Shown here: positions 33,123 through 41,380 of the stretch, in pieces
Numbering within the stretch: position 1 is the first letter of the stretch
Layout: each line of letters begins with the position of its first letter
Position numbers and translations under genes: made by a program
Source: Streptomyces longisporoflavus
GTDB taxonomy: Bacteria; Actinomycetota; Actinomycetes; Streptomycetales; Streptomycetaceae
NCBI RefSeq assembly: GCF_014649775.1
Contig: NZ_BMTR01000012.1
Location: 124,001 to 188,000 of the forward strand
Length of the DNA stretch: 64,000 nt
Reading direction: 5' to 3'
The notes under the pieces: generated by a model
Told to the model about the DNA's origin: nothing
Seen by the model: only the letters and a program-made list of their open reading frames with translations
The model's database searches: none

Positions 33123-34177
33123 GAACTCGCTACCTCTCGCAGTCGCTGGGCCGCGGCTTCCGGCGGCACGTCGTTGATGAACACGCTCATGCCGGATTCG
33201 GAACCCGCGAGGAACTTCAGCTTGCCCGAAGTGCGGCGAATGGTGAAAAGCTCGAGGTGGAGCGCGAAGTCGTCCCTATTGACCCCTTCGTGCTCGTCGA
33301 GCGCACCGAAAGGCGCCTGGTGCCAGGCAGCGATGTACGGCGTGAGCTGACCCTCTTCACCGAAGATCCGGTCGAAGCGCCTCAACAGTTCCAGATAGAC
33401 CTTGGGGAATTCTGTGCGTGCCGCCTCGTCAAGGCCGAGCAGGTCCGCGACGCGGCGCTTGGGGTAGAGGTGCACCTCGTAGGGCCAGTGCGCGGCGTGG
33501 GGGACGAACGCCACCCAGTGCTCGGTCTCCAGGACGACGCGTTCGCCCGCCGACTCCTCGGCCACGACGTCGTCGAAGAGGTTGCGGCCCGTCGACTCCT
33601 TGTGCGCGGCGAGGGACCCGAGCATCAGGGACGTACGCGGGGTGACGAAGGGGTACGCGTAGATCTGCCCGTGCGGGTGGCCCAGGGTCACGCCGATCTC
33701 GGCGCCGCGGTTCTCGAAGCAGAACACCTGCTGGACGGAGGGCAGGTGCGAGAGCTCGGCGGTGCGGTCCGTCCACGCGTCCAGGACCAGGCCGGCCTGC
33801 TCCTCGGTGAGGTCGGCGAAGGACGAGTCGTGGTCGGAGGTGAAGCAGACGACCTCGCAGCGTCCGGCGTCCCCGGCCAGCGAGGGGAAGCGGTTCTCGA
33901 AGACCACCACGTCGTACGAGGAGTCGGGGACCTCGCTCAGCCGGTCATCCTGCGAGGGGCAGAGGGGGCACTCGTCGGCGGGCGGGTGGTAGGTGCGGCC
34001 CTGGCGGTGCGACGCGATGGCGACCGCGTCGCCCAGGAGGGGGTCCCGGCGGATCTCCGAGGTGGTGGAGATGGGGTCCAGGGGCCTTCGGTCGACGGCG
34101 TCGCGCACGGCGTCGTCGCGCGAGTCGTAGTAGATGAGCTCACGACCGTCCGCGAGACGGGTCGAGGTCTTCTTCAC
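33119..34177 (-). CDS. galT: Galactose-1-phosphate uridylyltransferase
   Basis: A 352-aa enzyme exchanging UMP between UDP-glucose and galactose 1-phosphate. The active-site HPHGQIYAYPF (His-Pro-His) near residue 165-175 and the zinc-type CPLCPSQDD near 75 are visible. GTG 34177 follows GAGGAG by eight bases. First gene of the galTEK operon; its promoter region faces a divergent sugar symporter. Confidence 0.95.
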   Translation of the reverse strand: MKKTSTRLADGRELIYYDSRDDAVRDAVDRRPLDPISTTSEIRRDPLLGDAVAIASHRQGRTYHPPADECPLCPSQDDRLSEVPDSSYDVVVFENRFPSLAGDAGRCEVVCFTSDHDSSFADLTEEQAGLVLDAWTDRTAELSHLPSVQQVFCFENRGAEIGVTLGHPHGQIYAYPFVTPRTSLMLGSLAAHKESTGRNLFDDVVAEESAGERVVLETEHWVAFVPHAAHWPYEVHLYPKRRVADLLGLDEAARTEFPKVYLELLRRFDRIFGEEGQLTPYIAAWHQAPFGALDEHEGVNRDDFALHLELFTIRRTSGKLKFLAGSESGMSVFINDVPPEAAAQRLREVASS

Positions 34178-34207
34178 GTCCGGGGCTCCTCACCAACACC
34201 CACACCC

Positions 34208-34251
34208 AACATAACCGAACATAACAAATCACAAGCCAACAGTGTCGTCAA
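34208..34251 (-). promoter_or_regulatory. Candidate galT promoter and direct-repeat operator
   Basis: Read on the minus strand: -35 TTGACG (34251-34246), a 19-base spacer, then -10 TGTTAT (34226-34221). GTTATGTT occurs twice, at 34225-34218 and 34215-34208, ten bases apart, over and just after the -10 box. The S. lividans galP1 promoter is known to use short repeats as operator; this pair is a likely counterpart. Confidence 0.55.
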
Positions 34252-34397
34252 TCCCCCGTCGAGGCGAGCCGCAGCCCGCGCGTGTGGCTATGCGTCCGAT
34301 CACAATCCAACAAAGAACACCAAAAGAAGTCTTCAGTTATTGAAGGTGGACGCGTAGGTTCCGGTCTGATCAGTTCGCGCAACGAAGCGAGTTCCCC

Positions 34398-36080
34398 ATG
34401 CAGTCCCCCACACAGACCCTGGCCGAGGGACTTCGGCTGCCCACCAACGGCCTCGACTACGCGATCCTCGCGATCTACTTCGCCGTCGTGCTCGGCATCG
34501 GCTTCGCCGCCCGGCGCTCCGTGAAGACCAGCCTCGACTTCTTCCTCTCGGGCCGCTCCCTGCCCGCCTGGGTCACCGGTCTCGCGTTCGTCGCCGCCAA
34601 CCTCGGCGCCACCGAGATCCTGGGCATGGCCGCGACCGGCGCGCAGTACGGTGTCGCCGTCGTCCACTGGTACTGGATCGGCGCCATCCCCGCGATGGTC
34701 TTCCTCGGCCTCGTGATGATGCCGTTCTACTACCGCAGCAAGGTCCGCTCGGTCCCCGAGTACCTGCTCCAGCGCTTCGACAAGTCGGCGCACCTGCTCA
34801 GCTCGGCGCTCTTCGCGTTCGCCGCGATCCTCATCGCGGGCGTGAACCTCTACGCCCTGTCGATCGTCGTCGAGGCGCTCCTGGGCTGGCCGCAGTGGGT
34901 GGCGATCGTGGTCGCCGGTTTCTTCGTCCTGGCGTACATCACCATCGGCGGGCTCTCCTCGGCGATCTACAACGAAGTCCTCCAGTTCTTCGTGATCCTG
35001 GCCGCGCTCATCCCGATCTGCGTCATCGGCCTGAAGAAGGTCGGCGGCTGGGACGGGCTCTCCGGCTCCCTGGAGAAGTCGCACGGCGGTGACTTCATGA
35101 CCGCCTGGGGCGGCACCGGCATCGGTGACGCCAACCCGCTGGGCGCGAACTGGCTGACGATCATCCTCGGCCTCGGCTTCGTGCTCTCCTTCGGCTACTG
35201 GACGACCAACTTCGCCGAGGTGCAGCGCGCCCTGTCCGCGAAGAACCTCTCCGCCGCCCAGCGCACCCCGCTGATCGCCGCCTTCCCGAAGATCTTCATC
35301 GTCTTCCTGGTGATGATCCCCGGCCTGGTCGCGGCCGTCCTCGTCCCGAAGATCGGCACGGCGGGCTCGGACCTCACCTACAACGACGCGATCCCGTACC
35401 TGATGCAGGAACTGCTGCCCAACGGCGTGCTCGGCATCGCGGTGACCGGTCTGCTCGCGGCGTTCATGGCGGGCATGGCGGCGAACGTGTCGTCCTTCAA
35501 CACCGTCTTCACGTACGACATCTGGGCGAAGTACGTGGTCAAGGACCGCGAGGACGGCTACTACCTGAAGTTCGGCCGTCTGATCACCGCGATCGGTGTC
35601 CTCGCCTCCATCGGGACGGCCTTCATCGCCTCGTCGTTCTCGAACATCATGGGGTACCTGCAGACGCTGTTCTCCTTCTTCAACGTCCCGATGTTCGTGG
35701 TCTTCATCATCGGCATGTTCTGGAAGCGGGCCTCGATGAAGTCCGGCGTGTGGGGCCTGGTCGCGGGCACCGGCGCCGCGATGGTCAACTACTTCTACAT
35801 CTACAAGCAGGGCGTCATCGACATCCCGACCGACCAGGGCGCCAACTTCGTCTCGGCGATCGTCGGCTTCGTCGCCGGTGCCGTGGTGATGGTCGCGGTC
35901 ACGCTTTTCACCGCGCCCAAGCCGGAGGCCGAGCTGGCCGGTCTGGTCTACGGGACGGCCTCACCGGGTCTCGAGGAGCCGCCCGCCGAGGGCGACGACG
36001 CCTGGTACCGCAAGCCGGCGCTGCTCGGCTGGGGCGCCATCGTGCTCGCCGCGCTCTGCTACGTCCCCTACTCGTTCTGA
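34398..36080 (+). CDS. Sodium/sugar symporter, SGLT type (likely galactose)
   Basis: A 560-aa membrane protein of the SSS family with about 14 helices. The SGLT-like motifs LSGRSLPAWVTGLAFVAANLG (about 51-71), the helix with GAQYGVAVVHWYWIGAIPAM and FGYWTTNFAEVQRALSAKN are present. Divergent from galTEK with a shared AT-rich promoter region, which points to galactose (or glucose) as substrate; a galactose-type sodium symporter adjoins galTEK in other Streptomyces. It is unlike the ActP-type symporter at 6586-8229 in sequence. A small membrane protein gene follows 25 bases later. Confidence 0.88.
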   Translation: MQSPTQTLAEGLRLPTNGLDYAILAIYFAVVLGIGFAARRSVKTSLDFFLSGRSLPAWVTGLAFVAANLGATEILGMAATGAQYGVAVVHWYWIGAIPAMVFLGLVMMPFYYRSKVRSVPEYLLQRFDKSAHLLSSALFAFAAILIAGVNLYALSIVVEALLGWPQWVAIVVAGFFVLAYITIGGLSSAIYNEVLQFFVILAALIPICVIGLKKVGGWDGLSGSLEKSHGGDFMTAWGGTGIGDANPLGANWLTIILGLGFVLSFGYWTTNFAEVQRALSAKNLSAAQRTPLIAAFPKIFIVFLVMIPGLVAAVLVPKIGTAGSDLTYNDAIPYLMQELLPNGVLGIAVTGLLAAFMAGMAANVSSFNTVFTYDIWAKYVVKDREDGYYLKFGRLITAIGVLASIGTAFIASSFSNIMGYLQTLFSFFNVPMFVVFIIGMFWKRASMKSGVWGLVAGTGAAMVNYFYIYKQGVIDIPTDQGANFVSAIVGFVAGAVVMVAVTLFTAPKPEAELAGLVYGTASPGLEEPPAEGDDAWYRKPALLGWGAIVLAALCYVPYSF

Positions 36081-36104
36081 ATCCGATCGGAGGTCTGAAA
36101 GAAC

Positions 36105-36386
36105 ATGTCTGAACTGCACAACGAAGTCTCCGAGCTGGAACGCAAGTCCGCCACGGCGGCCCGCCTCTTCGACATCCGGCGGATCATCGGCGGTCTGTTC
36201 GTCGTCTACGGAATCATCGTCACGATCGCCGGAATCTCCCCGTCCGACGCCGACCTGAACAAGGCCGAGGACATCAACATCAATCTGTGGACGGGCCTGG
36301 CCATGCTGGCGCTCGGCCTCTTCTTCCTCGGCTGGCTGTGGCTGCGGCCCACCCCGCCGCCCGCCGAGGCGCCGGAAGGCGAGTAA
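36105..36386 (+). CDS. Small membrane protein behind the sugar symporter
   Basis: A 93-aa protein with two predicted helices (about 27-45 and 60-80) joined by a polar, acidic loop (SPSDADLNKAEDININ), plus a Pro-rich tail. Its start follows GGAGGTCTGAAAGAAC, a good ribosome binding site, 25 bases after the symporter stop. The pairing of a two-helix protein with an SSS symporter parallels DUF485/ActP at 6080-8229, though the sequences differ. It may be an accessory subunit; no known family recognised. Confidence 0.8.
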   Translation: MSELHNEVSELERKSATAARLFDIRRIIGGLFVVYGIIVTIAGISPSDADLNKAEDININLWTGLAMLALGLFFLGWLWLRPTPPPAEAPEGE

Positions 36387-36419
36387 CTCCCTCGCGACAC
36401 CCCACGTCGGGGCCCGTGT

Positions 36420-37145
36420 TCACTGCTGCGGTGACTCGGGCCCCGTCGGCGTCTCCACGTCGTTCGCATAGGCCGCCACGGGCCGCTCCGCGCGGTCGAG
36501 GAGCCCCGTCCGTGCCGCGAGCGCCGCCGCTTCCAGGCGGGAGCCGACGCCCAGTTTCATCAGGACGCGCTGCACGTGTGTGCGCGCCGTGCTGGGCGCT
36601 ATGCCCATTCCGGCGGCGATGAGCCGGGTGTCCTCGCCGTCCGCGACCCGCACCAGGACCTCGACCTCGCGCGGCGTCAGCATCTGGAGGAGCCGCTGCC
36701 CCTCGTCGTCGGGCTGCGCGGCCGGATTGAGCAGCTCGCTGAACGCGCCCTGGAGCAGCTGCGGGGCGACGGCCGCCTCGCCCGCTCTCGCCTTCATGAT
36801 GGCGCGCTCGACGCCCTCGATGCGCTCGTCATGGCGTACGTAGCCGGAGGCGCCGGAGGCGAAGGCCGCCGCGATGCCGCGCGGGCTCGGCACCGGGCCG
36901 AGCACCACCACGGCGACCTGCGGGCGCTCCCGCTTGATCTTCACGACCGGATCGAACATGCCGGGCTCCGCGGGTGTCGCCGTGCCGAGCAGACAGACCT
37001 CGGGGGCCCGGCTGATGACCAGCTCCGCCGCCCCGGCCGCGGGCGCGGCCGCGGCGAGCACCCGGTGCCCGCGCAGTTTCAAGGCCGAGGCGAGTGCCTC
37101 GGCGAGCAGTCGGTGGTCGTCGACCACCATCAGCCGCACACCCAT
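36420..37145 (-). CDS. LuxR-type regulator with degenerate receiver domain
   Basis: A 241-aa protein. The N-terminal half has the receiver fold and acidic D9-D10 (LMVVDDHRLLAEALA) but has lost the phosphorylation site: the Asp position is G54 (VCLLGTATP), the Thr position is G83 (VVLGPV) and the Lys position is H105 (GYVRHDE). The C-terminal LuxR HTH is intact: MLTPREVEVLVRVADGEDTRLIAAGMGIAPSTARTHVQRVLMKLGVGS. It therefore probably works without phosphorylation, as other atypical response regulators do, perhaps through ligand or partner binding. ATG 37145 follows a weak GGGGGGTTGCTCG. Convergent with the symporter operon; 33 bases separate the two stops. Confidence 0.85.
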   Translation of the reverse strand: MGVRLMVVDDHRLLAEALASALKLRGHRVLAAAAPAAGAAELVISRAPEVCLLGTATPAEPGMFDPVVKIKRERPQVAVVVLGPVPSPRGIAAAFASGASGYVRHDERIEGVERAIMKARAGEAAVAPQLLQGAFSELLNPAAQPDDEGQRLLQMLTPREVEVLVRVADGEDTRLIAAGMGIAPSTARTHVQRVLMKLGVGSRLEAAALAARTGLLDRAERPVAAYANDVETPTGPESPQQ

Positions 37146-37348
37146 CGAGCAACCCCCCAGTGTTCCCCACGGTTCCCCCACGGATCGAGGGCCCCCCGGC
37201 CCCGCACCCACTTATGCCCCGGAAGCTACACGCTTGTTCGACGTCGCGCGCCCCCTACCGGTGAGAAGCGGCCGGTAATGCCGAAATCCCGGCCATGGAC
37301 GCGTGCGCGTCAAAACGTGCGTACGAAAGGTCGTACGGGGAGAACGAA

Positions 37349-37380
37349 ACGGCCCCGCTCCCTTCGGGGAACGGGGCCGT
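37349..37380 (-). terminator. Terminator of the PQQ-propeller gene
   Basis: ACGGCCCCG (37349-37357) pairs perfectly with CGGGGCCGT (37372-37380); the inner TCCC/GGGGA pairs extend the stem around a TTC loop. Located 28 bases beyond the stop at 37408 on the minus strand. Confidence 0.88.
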
Positions 37381-37407
37381 CCGGCGCGTACGCGGAGGTC
37401 ACGGGGT

Positions 37408-39336
37408 TTACTGGGCGACAAATCCCAGAGCCGTGTACTCCTTCTCGTCCTTCGAGTACGGCTTGCTGATCAGCTTCTTGCCGAGATACAGCTTGCCGTT
37501 CCCGTAGAGGAGTTCGTTCGATTTCGGCACCATGCTGCTGATCGCGCTGCCGACCGATTCGGCGGCGGGCGTCTCCAGGAGCTTGGTCTCCTTCATCGTC
37601 TTGCCGTTGAGCGAGACGACCTGGGCGCCCTTGTCGTATCCCGCGTCCTTGTACGCCAGGATGTTGCCGCCGTCCATGCGGATCGGGAACATCTCGCCGT
37701 TCTCGCCCGCGTCGGCGCGGTCACCCGTGGTCTTGCCGGTCTCCAGCGAGAACGAGATGATCTCGTTCGTCTGGCTGTAGCCGTCGCCGCCGCCCTTGTG
37801 CTGACGGGTCGGGACGTAGAGCTTGTCGTTGCCGACGGCCAGCGAGCTGCATGCGTAGACGACGTTGACCTCGCAGTCGTGGTCGTACTTCCCGTCCGGC
37901 AGCGAGATCTTGGCGCGGAGGTTGCCCTTGTCGTCGAGCGAGAACGCGTCCGTGACGCCGCTCGCGGTGATCTCCTGGGTGTCCTGGCCGAAGACGACCG
38001 GGCGGGTCGAGATGATCTTGGCGTTGTCGACGCCCGGCGTCACCGGGTACGTCCACTTGGCGTCGCCGCTCTCGGGGTCGAGGAGCTGGATCTTGAGCTT
38101 CTCGTCGCCGTAGTCACCGCACTTCTGGACGGCGACGAGCTGCTCGCCGCCGGCGTAGCCCTCGTCCTGGCACTCGTCGCCCACGGTGGGCTCCCACAGG
38201 AGCTTGCCCTTGTCGGCGATGTCAAAGGCGGCGCCGCCCGCGCTGGAACCGACCGCGACGGTGTTGCCGCTGATGGTGAGCTCTTCGATCCGGGCCTTCG
38301 AGCTGCCCTCCTCGATGGACTTCGTCCAGAGCTTCTTGCCTTCCTTCAGGTCGACCGCGGAGATCTGCGAGCAGGTCTGGTGGTCGCCCTTCTTGGTCCG
38401 CTTGGCCTCTTCGTAGGCGACCGCGACGACGCCGTCCTTGGTGACCTCGCGCGATCCGGCGCAGGTCTGGCCCGCAAGGGGCAGCGTCCACAGCTCCTTG
38501 CCGTCGGTGGGGTTGTAGCCGACGATCTCGTTGACGCCCGCCTTGGCGTACACGTCATCGGTCAGCCAGGAGCCCGCGACGCTCCACACGTCGTCCTTGG
38601 GCACCTCGGGCTGCGGGATCTGCATGGAGACGGTGGCGCTCGTGTTGGCCGGGACCTTCTCCGTACCGGGGCCGCCCGCGGCCTGCTCGCCGCCGCCCTT
38701 CTTCCCCTCGCCGCCCTTGCCGCCGCCGGTCGAGCCCTCGGAGCTCGCCTCGGTGTCGTCCTTGCCCGAGGTCGAGGCGTAGAAGACACCGCCGCCGACG
38801 ATCAGCGCGATCGCGACGACCGCACCGATGATGATCTTCATCTGGCCGCTGAGCTTCTTGCCGCCCGATCCGGGAGCGCCGGCCTGCGGGGCCATCGGCA
38901 TCGTGCTCGGCTGCTGGTAGGCGCCGTACGGCGGCTGCTGCCCGTACGGGGTCTGCTGGCCGTACGGCTGCGTCGGCTGGCCGGGGTAGCCGTACCCCTG
39001 CGGCTGGCCGGGGGGCGGGGTGCCGGGGGCCTGCGGCGCCTGCGGGTAGCCGTAGGTGGGCTGGCCCTGCGGCTGGCCCTGCGGCTGGCCCGGCGGCGGC
39101 GGGGGCGGCGACTGCGGCGGCGGACCGACCGGGGGCTGGCCCGCGGGCTGCGTCGGCGGCTGGGCCGGCGGCGGGGTCTGCGGGTAGCCGTACGACGGGT
39201 TGTTCGGCTCGGGAGCCTTGCCGAAACCGCCCGGCGGCGGGTCCTGGGGAGCGCCGAACCCTCCCGGCGGCGGGTCCTGAGGGGCGCCGAACCCGCCCTG
39301 CGGGGGCTCGTTGGGCGGCTGGGGCGGCTGGGTCAT
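37408..39336 (-). CDS. Membrane-anchored PQQ-like beta-propeller protein (copy 1)
   Basis: A 642-aa protein. Residues 1-150 are Pro/Gly/Gln-rich with repeated GGFGAPQDPPP and YGYPQ blocks. One membrane helix follows (about 168-192, KIIIGAVVAIALIVGGGVFYA), and then an extracytoplasmic domain of about 440 residues with WTLPLAGQTC, KLLWEPTVGDE and similar blade motifs of PQQ/BamB-type propellers. The topology is N-in, propeller outside. The function is unknown; relatives in Streptomyces often sit on serine/threonine kinase sensor proteins. The next gene upstream is a clear paralog with the same layout. The terminator is at 37349-37380. Confidence 0.82.
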   Translation of the reverse strand: MTQPPQPPNEPPQGGFGAPQDPPPGGFGAPQDPPPGGFGKAPEPNNPSYGYPQTPPPAQPPTQPAGQPPVGPPPQSPPPPPPGQPQGQPQGQPTYGYPQAPQAPGTPPPGQPQGYGYPGQPTQPYGQQTPYGQQPPYGAYQQPSTMPMAPQAGAPGSGGKKLSGQMKIIIGAVVAIALIVGGGVFYASTSGKDDTEASSEGSTGGGKGGEGKKGGGEQAAGGPGTEKVPANTSATVSMQIPQPEVPKDDVWSVAGSWLTDDVYAKAGVNEIVGYNPTDGKELWTLPLAGQTCAGSREVTKDGVVAVAYEEAKRTKKGDHQTCSQISAVDLKEGKKLWTKSIEEGSSKARIEELTISGNTVAVGSSAGGAAFDIADKGKLLWEPTVGDECQDEGYAGGEQLVAVQKCGDYGDEKLKIQLLDPESGDAKWTYPVTPGVDNAKIISTRPVVFGQDTQEITASGVTDAFSLDDKGNLRAKISLPDGKYDHDCEVNVVYACSSLAVGNDKLYVPTRQHKGGGDGYSQTNEIISFSLETGKTTGDRADAGENGEMFPIRMDGGNILAYKDAGYDKGAQVVSLNGKTMKETKLLETPAAESVGSAISSMVPKSNELLYGNGKLYLGKKLISKPYSKDEKEYTALGFVAQ

Positions 39337-39404
39337 GACGTCGATTCCTTGGGGACGAGAGATGAACTAAGCGACAAAGAGGGCGGATTGCCCGCCGGAG
39401 AAGA

Positions 39405-41234
39405 TCACTTGCCGTAGGCCAGCATCAGCTTCTCCTGGCCCTTTGCGCTGCCCGAGAGCCGCGTGGTCGAGATGTAGAAGCGACCGTCCACGTAGTCGAT
39501 CGCCTTGGAGTAGAAGCCGCTCTCGATCTCCGAGGTCCCCGAGGGGTTCTTCAGGAGCGTCTTCGGCTTGTGAGAACCCGAGAGCGGGATGGAGACGACC
39601 TGGCCGCCGGAGTCGTACGAGGGGTTGACGTATCCGATGACCGCGTCGCCTTCGACCTTGATCGGCAGCATCGATTCATCAGCCGGCGACTTCGTGCGCC
39701 AGGCTTCCTTGCCGGTGTTCAGGTTGATCGCCACGACCTCGTTGGGCCCTGACGTCGCATCGGTCGGCAGGTAGAGGTTCTTGTCGTCGGTCGTGGCGCC
39801 CAGGCAGCCCTGGAGGCTGCCGCCGAGGAACGTCGAACCGTCACACTCGGGCGCGAACTTCTCGTCGACGCCGACCTCGGAGCGGGTCGCGCTGCTGTTG
39901 GGCTTCAGCGTGGTGATGTTCCACTGCTTCTTGTCCTCATTGGTGAGGTACACGATCGTCGGGCTCTCGGAGTAGATCCGGCCGATCTTCCAGCCCTTGG
40001 GGAACTTCTTCGTCCACACGGCCTTGCCGCTCTTCGGGTCGAGCTGCTGCAACTCGTCGTGCTCCGTGGGCGAGCTCGCCCCGCACGAGTAGGCGACGAG
40101 CATCTTCTTGCCGCCGGCGAAGCCGCTGGGGAAGCAGGTCCCCGGGTCCTTCTTGTCGGCGACGAAGAGCTCCTTGCCGTCGCTCAGGCGCAGCGCCGTG
40201 CCGGACTGGGAGCGGCCGACCATCAGCGTGTCGCCGGTGAGGGACAGGTCGGTGCTGAGGGACATGTCGAAGAGTCCCTCCTCCTTCACCGGCTTGACCC
40301 AGCCCTTGCTGCCGTCATCGAGGTCGACGATCTGGATCTGGTTGCACTTGGCGTCGTCCTTCTGGCCGTCCTTGTAGGCGACGACGATCTCGTTGTCCTT
40401 CGAGATCTGCGGAGTCGTGCCGCAGATCTTCTGCGGGAACTTGATCGTCGGCCAGGCCTGGTCGCCGGTCTTGACCTTGTAGCCGGTGATCTCCTTGAAG
40501 GCCGCCTTGACCGCGATGTCCTTGTGGACCCACATGCCCTTGGCGTCGGCGCCGGAACCGGGCACCTTGGGCGCCTCTTTGTACCAGAGCACCTTCGACT
40601 CGCCGGGCTGCCGGCCCGCGTTGAGGTCTTCCGCGCCCTTGTCGCCGTCGCCGTTCCCGTCGCCCGGATTGACCGGGGCGGAGCCGCTGGCCTTAGGGTC
40701 GTCGCTCTTGCCGGCCACGGGCTTCTTCTTGCCGGGGTCGTCGTCACCGCCGACGACCGCCCAGGCGACACCGCCGATGACGAGCGCCGCGGCTGCCACG
40801 GCCGCCACGATCAGGCCGGGCTTGCCCTTGAAGGGGTTCTTGCTGCCGCCGCCGGGCGGGGTGCCCGGCGCTCCGGGGCCGCCGGGGAACTGCTGCTGCG
40901 GGTAGCCGTACTGGGGCTGGGCCGCGTAAGGGCCCGGCTGCGTGGGCTGGCCGTAGGGGCCCGGCTGACCGGGCTGCGTGGGCTGGTTGTAGGGCCCGGG
41001 CTGGTTGTACGGTCCGGACTGCGGGTAGCCGTAACCCGGCTGGGGCGCGGGCGGAGTCTGCGGGTAGCCGTAACCGGGCTGCGGCGCCGGCGGCGTCTGC
41101 GGAGCCCCGGACGGCGGGGTCTGCGGGGCCTGCGGCGGCTGTGGTGGCTGGGCGGGTGGCTGCGGCGCTCCCTGCTGCGGATCCTGCGGAGCTCCGAAAC
41201 CGCCGGACGGCGGCTGGTTGGGCGGCTGAGACAT
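39405..41234 (-). CDS. Membrane-anchored PQQ-like beta-propeller protein (copy 2)
   Basis: A 609-aa paralog of the following gene. Proline/glutamine-rich cytoplasmic tail (1-125, QPGYGYPQ and QPGPYNQP repeats), membrane helix (about 140-162, LIVAAVAAAALVIGGVAWAVV), and an outside propeller with DQAWPTIKFPQKICG, KAVWTKKFPKGWKIG and KEAWRTKSPADES. Both copies keep the helix-linker-propeller order, so a tandem duplication is likely. ATG 41234 follows AAGGGGGAAGCGCTG and begins MSQPPNQPPSGGFGAPQ, close to the other copy's start (MTQPPQPPNEPPQGGFGAPQ). Ligand unknown. Confidence 0.82.
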   Translation of the reverse strand: MSQPPNQPPSGGFGAPQDPQQGAPQPPAQPPQPPQAPQTPPSGAPQTPPAPQPGYGYPQTPPAPQPGYGYPQSGPYNQPGPYNQPTQPGQPGPYGQPTQPGPYAAQPQYGYPQQQFPGGPGAPGTPPGGGSKNPFKGKPGLIVAAVAAAALVIGGVAWAVVGGDDDPGKKKPVAGKSDDPKASGSAPVNPGDGNGDGDKGAEDLNAGRQPGESKVLWYKEAPKVPGSGADAKGMWVHKDIAVKAAFKEITGYKVKTGDQAWPTIKFPQKICGTTPQISKDNEIVVAYKDGQKDDAKCNQIQIVDLDDGSKGWVKPVKEEGLFDMSLSTDLSLTGDTLMVGRSQSGTALRLSDGKELFVADKKDPGTCFPSGFAGGKKMLVAYSCGASSPTEHDELQQLDPKSGKAVWTKKFPKGWKIGRIYSESPTIVYLTNEDKKQWNITTLKPNSSATRSEVGVDEKFAPECDGSTFLGGSLQGCLGATTDDKNLYLPTDATSGPNEVVAINLNTGKEAWRTKSPADESMLPIKVEGDAVIGYVNPSYDSGGQVVSIPLSGSHKPKTLLKNPSGTSEIESGFYSKAIDYVDGRFYISTTRLSGSAKGQEKLMLAYGK

Positions 41235-41321
41235 CAGCGCTTCCCCCTTCACTGATTTTTCGGCACGCCAAGTGGTGCTCAGGCGGACCTTTCTATCACC
41301 CTGTCCCACTAGCACAACTGA

Positions 41322-41354
41322 CCGGTCCGTCCCCTGTTCCCAAGGGAGGACCGG
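41322..41354 (-). terminator. Terminator of the ABC-F gene
   Basis: CCGGTCC-G-TCCC (41322-41333) pairs with GGGA-GGACCGG (41344-41354) around a 10-base loop. It begins 27 bases after the ABC-F stop at 41381. Confidence 0.8.
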
Positions 41355-41380
41355 CCTGTGATACGTCCGTTACGAGACCT

